This document shows positions 7,892 through 14,092 of a stretch of 64,000 nucleotides of DNA, piece by piece (the first letter of the stretch is position 1; the number at the start of each line of letters is the position of its first letter). The DNA lies in assembly GCA_016719485.1 (NCBI GenBank), contig JADJZB010000025.1, positions 62,001 through 126,000 on the forward strand, in the 5' to 3' direction. A program made the position numbers and the translations under genes. The notes under the pieces were generated by a model that was given only the letters and a program-made list of their open reading frames with translations, was not told the origin of the DNA and ran no database searches. The DNA is from Holophagales bacterium. GTDB lineage: Bacteria; Acidobacteriota; Thermoanaerobaculia; UBA5066.

Positions 7892-8758
7892 TCACTGCCG
7901 CTCGAGCCAGGTGGAGACGTCCTCCACCATCCGCTCGAAGGAGGGCGAGACGAAGAGGACCTTCTGGTACCTCGTCGGGTCGTAGGGGATCGACGCCGCC
8001 TCGTCGCAGTCGAGCGGCCGGATCTCTGCGTGCGTCTCGAAGTCCCCGAGCTCGCCGAACGACGACAGGAGCCCCGCCCCGACCGCCTTGCGCACTCCGT
8101 CCTCCTCCACGAGGCCGAACTCGAGCGTGTACCAGTAGAGGTACTCGAGACGCTTCAGCGCGGCGTCGTCGACGCGCCACGCCGCCTCGCCGAAGCGGCG
8201 GGAGAGCTTCACGATCCCGGGGTGGAACAGGCTCGCGGCGTGCCCCACGAGCTCGTGGACGACGTCGGGCTCCGGCGTGTAGAGCGGCACGGAGTGGTGC
8301 CTCATGTACTGGGTCGAGAGGAAGACCCCCTTTCCCATCATTCCGAGGAACATCCGACCCGAGACGAGGCCGGCCACCGGGAGCATCCGGAAGCCCGCTC
8401 CCCGCTTCAGCGACGCGTTCACCTCGGCCAGCTGCGGCACCCGCTCGCGATCGAGCGCGAGCGCGGCGGAGCTCTCCTTCCATTCCCGGCACGCGGCTTT
8501 CTCGTGGAGCGGGGCGAGGTGCGCCCAGACCGTCCGCCAGACGGCGTGCTCCTCCCCGGTGTATTCCGCGTGCGGCAGCGGGTCCCCTTCACGGTACTCG
8601 AGAGCGAGGCGCGCGATGGCGTTACGCCGCGCCCGGTAGACCTCGTCCTTGAAGCCCGGGTGGTCCGGGTCGAGCGGGACGAGCTCCTCCACGCCCCCGG
8701 CGTGGGGGACGTCCGGATCCGCAACCGCCGCGTCGATCTTCCTCGTCACCTCGCTCAT
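7892..8758 (-). CDS. tetrahydropterin-dependent aromatic amino acid hydroxylase
   Basis: A 288-residue non-haem iron monooxygenase (biopterin_H family). The iron ligands are clear: HELVGH gives His168 and His173, and Glu213 in YWYTLEFGLVEEDG completes the facial triad with the same 40-residue spacing as mammalian phenylalanine hydroxylase. There is no N-terminal ACT regulatory domain, as is usual in bacteria. The reaction would be Phe to Tyr, or Trp to 5-hydroxy-Trp; sequence inspection alone does not separate these. Linkage to kynB raises the possibility of tryptophan metabolism, although bacterial Phe hydroxylases are far commoner. It is co-transcribed with kynB (8 bp gap) and with a small gene upstream (16 bp gap). 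Confidence 0.9.
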   Translation of the reverse strand: MSEVTRKIDAAVADPDVPHAGGVEELVPLDPDHPGFKDEVYRARRNAIARLALEYREGDPLPHAEYTGEEHAVWRTVWAHLAPLHEKAACREWKESSAALALDRERVPQLAEVNASLKRGAGFRMLPVAGLVSGRMFLGMMGKGVFLSTQYMRHHSVPLYTPEPDVVHELVGHAASLFHPGIVKLSRRFGEAAWRVDDAALKRLEYLYWYTLEFGLVEEDGVRKAVGAGLLSSFGELGDFETHAEIRPLDCDEAASIPYDPTRYQKVLFVSPSFERMVEDVSTWLERQ

Positions 8759-8774
8759 GGCCCGCCCGCTCCGC

Positions 8775-8975
8775 TCACTTCACCCTCTTGCGCCGCGGGA
8801 GCATGTTGTTCGTCTCGCGCAGGGCCATCGCGAGGCCCTTCTGCACGCCGGCGTCGACCTCGCCCCTGAGCGCCTGCATTTCCGCCTCTTCCTGGAGGCG
8901 TTGGAGGTTGTGGGCGAGGGCCCTGAGAATCGTCTCGACCGCCTTCTGCTCCCCTTCGGTTCTTTCACGTGCCAT
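8775..8975 (-). CDS. small charged helical protein of unknown function
   Basis: A 66-residue protein beginning MARERTEGEQKAVETIL and ending MLPRRKRVK. It is predominantly amphipathic helix with alternating Glu/Gln/Arg and Leu/Ala (LQRLQEEAEMQALRGEVDAG) and has a basic tail. I do not recognise a family. It precedes the aromatic amino acid hydroxylase gene by 16 bp on the same strand. Its ATG (8973-8975) sits in a CCATGG palindrome that also offers an ATG on the other strand. Codon use is like the neighbours. It could be a small coiled-coil protein or a false call; spacing favours a real first gene of the operon. Confidence 0.5.
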   Translation of the reverse strand: MARERTEGEQKAVETILRALAHNLQRLQEEAEMQALRGEVDAGVQKGLAMALRETNNMLPRRKRVK

Positions 8976-9024
8976 GGCGGGCATTCTGGACGAGCCGCCC
9001 TCTCCTTTGGAAGATGATGCAGGC

Positions 9025-9732
9025 GTGAGCGTCGACGTCCTCCTCGCGCGGACCCACAGCCCCGGGAACCTCGGCTCGGCCGCACGCGCCTGCAAGGCGT
9101 TCGGCGCGGGGCTACTCCTCCTGGAGCCGCGGACCGACGCCGCCCACGAGGACGCCCGGGCCTTCGCTTCCGGAGCCGAGGACCTCCTCGAAACGGCACC
9201 TCGACTCAGCTCGTGGGACGAGGCCGAGGAGGGGACCTCCGCGCTCCTGGCGCTCTCGTCGCTTCGGGGGAGGAACGTCCGGGGCCTCCCTCCCGCCTGG
9301 ACCTGGGCGTCGGCGCGACGGGCGGCGCGGGAGGGCCGCGTCGTCCTCGCCTTCGGCCCCGAGCGTTCGGGCCTGACGACGGAGGAGGTGCGCCGCGCCG
9401 CGGGGCGGCTCGCCATCCCCACGCGCCCTGGCTTCCCGGTCCTGAACCTGGCGCAGGCCGTGGCGAGCTCCCTCGCGCTCCTGGCGGCCGGGGGCGCTGC
9501 GCCGCGTGCCGGAGCTTCCGCGGTCCCGGCCCCGGCCGGGGCCTCCTCCCTGCGTCGGCTCCGCGAGGAGCTGGCGGCCACCCTCTCCGCGTCGGGATTC
9601 CTCGGACGCGACGACGACGCCGTTCTCCTCGAGCTCTTCTCCCCGCTGCTGCGCGCCCGGCTCACGCCGCGCGAAGCCCAGCTCCTGACCGGCGCCCTGC
9701 GCAAGGTCGGGAACCGGCTCCGAGGCGCCTGA
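9025..9732 (+). CDS. SPOUT-family RNA methyltransferase (TrmJ/TrmH-like)
   Basis: About 235 residues. The SPOUT signatures are complete: RTHSPGNLGSAARACKAFG (motif 1 with the N-x-G-x-x-A-R core), VLAFGPERSGLT (motif 2) and IPTRPGFPVLNLAQAVA (motif 3, the trefoil-knot SAM pocket). Motif 3 with F-P-x-L-N-L-A-Q-A is typical of TrmJ, the tRNA Cm32/Um32 2'-O-methyltransferase. The C-terminal region after residue about 170 contains the helical tail (LRRLREELAATLSASGFL ... LLTGALRKV) also seen in TrmJ. I prefer the GTG at 9025, with GGAAG upstream, because the conserved domain begins right there. An ATG at 8974 would add 17 unconserved residues and has no ribosome-binding site. Confidence 0.83.
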   Translation: MSVDVLLARTHSPGNLGSAARACKAFGAGLLLLEPRTDAAHEDARAFASGAEDLLETAPRLSSWDEAEEGTSALLALSSLRGRNVRGLPPAWTWASARRAAREGRVVLAFGPERSGLTTEEVRRAAGRLAIPTRPGFPVLNLAQAVASSLALLAAGGAAPRAGASAVPAPAGASSLRRLREELAATLSASGFLGRDDDAVLLELFSPLLRARLTPREAQLLTGALRKVGNRLRGA

Positions 9733-9815
9733 AGGGGTCAAGGGAACAGGGCGGCACCCGAGGGGCTCACCAATCCGTCCTTCGTTTCGGGCCTCTCGTC
9801 CTCCGAATCGTGCCT

Positions 9816-9837
9816 TTCGTCCCGTATCTGGTCCCGC
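9816..9837 (+). promoter_or_regulatory. candidate regulatory motif upstream of the LytS-type kinase gene
   Basis: TTCGTCCCG at 9816-9824 runs into CGTATCTGGTCCC (9823-9835). The 13-mer recurs with one mismatch (CGTATCCGGTCCC, 13141-13153) before the second LytTR gene, and TTCGTCCCG recurs at 13084-13092. Both sites are in non-coding DNA and upstream of members of the same signalling cluster, so they may be LytTR-regulator targets or shared promoter elements. This is pattern matching only; the core also occurs inside coding regions as the codons TTC GTC CCG. Confidence 0.25.
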
Positions 9838-9892
9838 GGCCACGCCCTGACGCCAGACTCCTCCCCTGAGGCGTCCGCGCCGGGGAGATGAC

Positions 9893-12250
9893 GTGGACCG
9901 ACACCCGGAGAGAGGACCTGGTACCGGGGGAAAGCGCTTCCTCGCGTGGCTCGACCATCCCCGGATGGCCTGGGTCACGCTCTGCGGGGTGCTTCTGGTC
10001 CTGACGTTGTTCGGCGTCGCCGAGATCCTCCTCGCCACGGGCGTCACGCTCTCCTCGCGCAGGATCCTCGCCGCCTCGAACGTCCTCGCCCACGTCTCGT
10101 ACGCCGCGCTCGCGCCCATCCTCCTCCACGTCCTCGAACGGCACCCCTTCCGCAGGGGGACGGTGCTTCGCGCCGCCCTCTGGCACGCGGCCACGGCCTT
10201 CGCGCTCGGCGGCGTGGCCGTCCTCGTCATGCAGATCGGCCTCCACGTCACGGTGCGACCGCTCGAATCGTTCGAGGCGGTGTTCCTCAGGACCGGCCGG
10301 ACGTTTCGCTACAACCTGCACGACATCCTCTTCATCTACGCGCTCCTCGTCTGCTCCGCGGCCGCGCTCGCGCTCTTCCGGCGCGAGAGGCGGCGCGGCC
10401 TGGCGGCGGTCGCGCTCGGCCGCGAGCTGACGGCGGCGCACCTGGAGGCGCTGCGGGTCCGCGTGGACCCCCACTTCCTCTTCAACACGCTGAACGCGCT
10501 CCTGCCGCTCGTCGCGACGCGCCCGGACGCGGCCTGCGACGCCGTGGTCCGCCTCGGCACGCTTCTCAGGCTCGGGTTCCGCCGCGGCGCGTCCGGCCTC
10601 GTCCCCGTCCGCGACGAGGCCGAGTACATCCGCTGCTTCCTCGTCCTGGAGGAGATGCGCGTCTCCGACCGCCTGTCGGTCCTCATCGACGTCGCGCCCG
10701 GTGTCCTCGACGCCGCGGTCCCCGCGCTCGTCCTGAAGCCCTTCGTCGAGGCCGCGCTGGCGGCGGGCGTCTTCCGGCGGCCCGGAGCGGCCTTCCTCGA
10801 GGTGACGGGCCGAATGGAGAGCGGGGACGTCGTCCTCCGGGTCCGGAGCTCGGCGCCCACCTCTTCCGGCGCCGGGTCGTTCGTGGTCGACGACGCCGCG
10901 ATCTCCGCCGCCAGGCAGCGGCTCGAGCGCGCCTTCGGCCCGCGGCATTCCGTGCAGGTGACGTGGAGCGCGTCGGGAGACCTCGACGCCCTGCTTCGGT
11001 TTCCACACCTGCCCGTCCCGCCCTCCCCGGCTCCCGAACCGGCGCCGCACGCCGGCGGGGCCCCCGCCCGGGCGCCCTCGGCCGCGGGGCCCTTCCACGC
11101 GCGATCGGCCCCCCTGCTCGACCGGCCCGTCCGGTTCGCCCTGCTCGCCGCGGGCTTCTGGCTGGCCACCGGCCTCTATTACGGCTCCCAGGAGCACCTG
11201 CGGTCGATCGCCGGGAGACCCCCGGCGGCCGCCTCCGCGGTGGCCTTCTACGTCCCCTCGCTCGTCCGCTCCACGGTCTGGGCGCTCCTGACGCCGGCGA
11301 TCCTCCTCCTCTACCGGCGGCATCCTCTCTCCCGCAGGCCGTTCGTCGCCGTTGCCGTGCATCTCTCCGCCGCGGCGGCGACCGCCGGCCTCGTCGTCGT
11401 CCTCGCGCAGCCCCTTCTCTCGCGCGTCCGCTTCGAAGGGACCCTCGCGCCCGGTGCCCTGTCCTCCCGCCTCGTGCGCGAGCTCCCCGCGGAGGCGGGC
11501 ACTTACCTCCTCCTCGCGTCGGTCCTCCTCGTCCTCGATCTGGCGCGGCGAGCCCGCGCCTCCGAGCTGCGATCGGCGCGCCTCGAGGCGCAGCTGGCGG
11601 AAGCCCGCCTCGCGGCGCTGAGGACCCAGCTGCACCCGCACTTCCTGTTCAACACGCTCAACGGAATCCTGCCGCTGATCCGGCTCGATCCGGCGGCCGC
11701 GGCCCGGACTCTCGTTCAGCTCGGAGACCTCCTCAGGGCGAGCCTCGCCAGCGACGCGACGCACGTCGCCCCGCTCTCGAGCGAGATCGACTTCCTGAAG
11801 AGATACCTCGAGATCGAGAAGACCCGATTCCGGGACCGGCTCACCGTGACCTTCGACGTCACCGAGGAGGCCCTCGGCGCCGCTGTGCCGACCTTCGTCC
11901 TCCAGCCGCTCGTCGAGAACGCCGTCAAGCACGGCATCTCGAGGTGCCCGGGACCCGGGACCCTCGCCGTGTCGGCGTGGCGCGACGGGCCTTCCCTGGC
12001 CGTCGAGGTTCGCGACGAGGCCCCCGGCGCCGACGGGGGGGCTCTCCCTCCCTCGGACGGCGTCGGCCTCTCGAACGCGCGCAACCGGCTCGTGCAGCTC
12101 TGCGGGGACGCGGCCTCGCTCGAGACCGGCCCGGCGGGCGAGCACGGCTTCCGGGCGCTCCTGCTCGTTCCCTTCGCCCGCCCGGGCGAAACCCGCGGCC
12201 TGTTCGGTGCGTATCCGGAGGAGACCGCCACGCGGAAAAGGACGCCATGA
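9893..12250 (+). CDS. tandem-fused LytS/YehU-type sensor histidine kinase
   Basis: A 785-residue protein made of two LytS-type kinases joined end to end. Module 1 (about 20-370) has about four membrane helices and the His box DPHFLFNTLNALLPL (His194). Its ATP-binding half is degenerate: LKPFVEAALAAG replaces the Asn-box, and no G-box is visible. A Pro/Ala linker (370-405) leads to module 2 (about 410-765), with its own membrane helices, HPHFLFNTLNGILPL (His583), an intact Asn-box LQPLVENAVKHG (Asn676) and G-box GVGLSNARNRL (about 723-733). It should phosphorylate the LytTR regulators downstream; its stop overlaps the first regulator's start (ATGA). The GTG start follows GGGGAG. The external signal is unknown. 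Confidence 0.9.
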   Translation: MDRHPERGPGTGGKRFLAWLDHPRMAWVTLCGVLLVLTLFGVAEILLATGVTLSSRRILAASNVLAHVSYAALAPILLHVLERHPFRRGTVLRAALWHAATAFALGGVAVLVMQIGLHVTVRPLESFEAVFLRTGRTFRYNLHDILFIYALLVCSAAALALFRRERRRGLAAVALGRELTAAHLEALRVRVDPHFLFNTLNALLPLVATRPDAACDAVVRLGTLLRLGFRRGASGLVPVRDEAEYIRCFLVLEEMRVSDRLSVLIDVAPGVLDAAVPALVLKPFVEAALAAGVFRRPGAAFLEVTGRMESGDVVLRVRSSAPTSSGAGSFVVDDAAISAARQRLERAFGPRHSVQVTWSASGDLDALLRFPHLPVPPSPAPEPAPHAGGAPARAPSAAGPFHARSAPLLDRPVRFALLAAGFWLATGLYYGSQEHLRSIAGRPPAAASAVAFYVPSLVRSTVWALLTPAILLLYRRHPLSRRPFVAVAVHLSAAAATAGLVVVLAQPLLSRVRFEGTLAPGALSSRLVRELPAEAGTYLLLASVLLVLDLARRARASELRSARLEAQLAEARLAALRTQLHPHFLFNTLNGILPLIRLDPAAAARTLVQLGDLLRASLASDATHVAPLSSEIDFLKRYLEIEKTRFRDRLTVTFDVTEEALGAAVPTFVLQPLVENAVKHGISRCPGPGTLAVSAWRDGPSLAVEVRDEAPGADGGALPPSDGVGLSNARNRLVQLCGDAASLETGPAGEHGFRALLLVPFARPGETRGLFGAYPEETATRKRTP

Positions 12251-13074
12251 GACTTCGGACCCTGGTCGCGGACGACGAACCGCTCGCCCGCGAGTGGCTT
12301 CGAAACCTCCTCTCTCTCGAGCCCGACGTCGAGGTCGTCGGCGAGGTCGGGGACGGGTTTCGCGCGGTCGTCGCGATCCAGGACTTGAAGCCCGACGTCG
12401 TCTTCCTGGACGTGCAGATGCCGGGCCTCGACGGGTTCGGCGTCCTCGAGATGCTCGGTCCGCGGGATGTCCCTGCGCTCGTCTTCGTCACCGCCTACGA
12501 CCAGTACGCCCTGCGCGCCTTCGACGTGCACGCCCTCGACTACATCCTGAAGCCGTTCGGGCAGGAGAGGCTCCGGGCCACGCTCGAGCGCATCCGCGCC
12601 CGCCTCCGGACGGCGGCCGCGGGCGACGCGATCGAGAGCCTCTCGTCGCTCGTCGAAGAGCTCCGCTCCCTGCGCGCGGCGCCTCTCTGGCTCCTCGTCC
12701 GCGAGGACGGAAGGAGCTTCTTCGTGAAGTCCGCCGACATCGACTGGGTCGAGGCGTCCCGCAACAACGTCGTCCTCCACGTCGGCAAGGCCGCGCACAC
12801 CTACCACGACACGATGCAGGGGATCGAGTCCCGGCTCGACAGACGCCGCTTCCTGCGGATCCACCGCTCCACGATCGTGAACATCGAGCGGGTGAAGGAG
12901 CTCGAGCCCTGGTTCAACGGCGACTACGCCGTCACCCTGCGCGACGGCACGAAGCTGACGCTGAGCGCCTCCTACCGCTCGGTACTGAAGGCGCTCCGCA
13001 AGCCTCCGCTCCCCCCTGAGCCCCGTGCCGAGAGCCCCGACGGCCGTTCGCACGCCGTCCCCGAGGAGCACTGA
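12247..13074 (+). CDS. LytTR-family response regulator 1
   Basis: A 275-residue two-domain response regulator. The receiver domain (1-120) has the acidic pair DD9-10, the phospho-acceptor Asp55 in VVFLDVQMPG, the Thr of FVTAYDQYA and the Lys of YILKPFGQ. A LytTR DNA-binding domain (about 165-260) follows, with the typical DIDWVEASRNNVVLHV, the FLRIHRSTIVNIERV recognition segment and the end LRDGTKLTLSASYRSVL. It belongs with the fused LytS-type kinase directly upstream (4 bp overlap). LytTR regulators bind pairs of short direct repeats. It is nearly a duplicate of the next gene; the differences concentrate in the C-terminal tail and the interdomain helix. Confidence 0.93.
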   Translation: MRLRTLVADDEPLAREWLRNLLSLEPDVEVVGEVGDGFRAVVAIQDLKPDVVFLDVQMPGLDGFGVLEMLGPRDVPALVFVTAYDQYALRAFDVHALDYILKPFGQERLRATLERIRARLRTAAAGDAIESLSSLVEELRSLRAAPLWLLVREDGRSFFVKSADIDWVEASRNNVVLHVGKAAHTYHDTMQGIESRLDRRRFLRIHRSTIVNIERVKELEPWFNGDYAVTLRDGTKLTLSASYRSVLKALRKPPLPPEPRAESPDGRSHAVPEEH

Positions 13075-13179
13075 GCGGGACCATTCGTCCCGATCCTCAT
13101 CCCGGCGCCCCCTTCTCCGAAACCCCGGGCACGGGCTTCGCGTATCCGGTCCCAAGTGAACTCGCGATCGGAGTCCGCC

Positions 13180-14013
13180 ATGAGAATCCGCACGCTCGTC
13201 GTCGACGATGAGCCGCTCGCCCGCGAGTGGCTGCGCAATCTCCTGTCCCGCGAGGACGGCGTCGAGGTCGTCGGCGAGGCGGAGGACGGCTTTCGGGCCG
13301 TCCTCGCGATCCAGGAAACCAGACCGGACGTCGTCTTCCTGGATGTCCAGATGCCGGGTCTCGACGGCTTCGGCGTCCTCGAGACGCTGGGCCCGCGCGA
13401 GCTTCCCGCCCTCGTCTTCGTCTCCGCGTTCGACCAGTACGCCGTTCGCGCGTTCGACGTCCACGCCCTCGACTACATCCTCAAGCCGTTCGGGCAGGAG
13501 CGCCTCCACGCCACCCTCGAGCGGGTGCGCGCGCGCCTCAGGGACCGCCAGGCGGGAGAGGCGCTCGAGAGCCTCTCCACCCTCGTCGACGAGCTGCGGG
13601 CCCTGCGCTCGTACCCGGTCTGGCTCCTCGTCCGGCAGGACGGCCGGAGCTTCTTCGTGAGGGTCGCCGACATCGACTGGGTCGAGGCCGCGCGCAACAA
13701 CGTGCTCCTCCACGTCGGGAAAGCCACCCACGCCTACCACGACACGATGCAGGGGATCGAGGGCAAGCTCGACGGCCGGCGCTTCCTGCGGATCCACCGC
13801 TCCACGATCGTCAACATCGAGCGGGTGAAGGAGCTGGAGCCGTGGTTCAACGGCGACTACGTCGTCGCGCTCCGCGACGGGACGAAGCTCACCCTGAGCG
13901 CGACCTACCGCTGGGCCCTGAAGTCGTTCCGCAGGCCGACGGTCCCCGGCGCCGAAGGGCGCGTCCTCCCCGGCGGTCCCGCCGGGGAGCAGGCCGTCCC
14001 GCTCGAGTCCTGA
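13180..14013 (+). CDS. LytTR-family response regulator 2 (paralogue of the preceding gene)
   Basis: A 277-residue paralogue of the preceding regulator with the same order: receiver with Asp55 (VVFLDVQMPG), Lys in YILKPFGQ, then a LytTR domain with almost the same recognition segment FLRIHRSTIVNIERV. The receiver switch residue is Ser rather than Thr (FVSAFDQYA). The linker and the C-tail (TVPGAEGRVLPGG) differ. I chose the ATG at 13180 because GGAG lies six bases upstream and the N-terminus then aligns with regulator 1; a GTG at 13156 is also in frame. It is separated from regulator 1 by 105 bp containing a motif shared with the kinase promoter region, so it may have its own promoter. Confidence 0.92.
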   Translation: MRIRTLVVDDEPLAREWLRNLLSREDGVEVVGEAEDGFRAVLAIQETRPDVVFLDVQMPGLDGFGVLETLGPRELPALVFVSAFDQYAVRAFDVHALDYILKPFGQERLHATLERVRARLRDRQAGEALESLSTLVDELRALRSYPVWLLVRQDGRSFFVRVADIDWVEAARNNVLLHVGKATHAYHDTMQGIEGKLDGRRFLRIHRSTIVNIERVKELEPWFNGDYVVALRDGTKLTLSATYRWALKSFRRPTVPGAEGRVLPGGPAGEQAVPLES

Positions 14014-14034
14014 CCCGGCGGTCCGACGAACGAA

Positions 14035-14066
14035 GGCGCCCCCCTGCCCGAAGGCCGGGGGGCGCC
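14035..14066. terminator. GC-rich hairpin between convergent genes (probable bidirectional terminator)
   Basis: GGCGCCCCCC (14035-14044) pairs perfectly with GGGGGGCGCC (14057-14066) across a 12-base loop. It sits between the stop of LytTR regulator 2 (14013, plus) and the stop of the TonB-dependent receptor (14093, minus). No T-run follows on either strand, so it may act as a transcript-end stabiliser rather than a classical intrinsic terminator. Confidence 0.5.
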
Positions 14067-14092
14067 GGGAGATCACGGGAGAGGTCGCCGGA

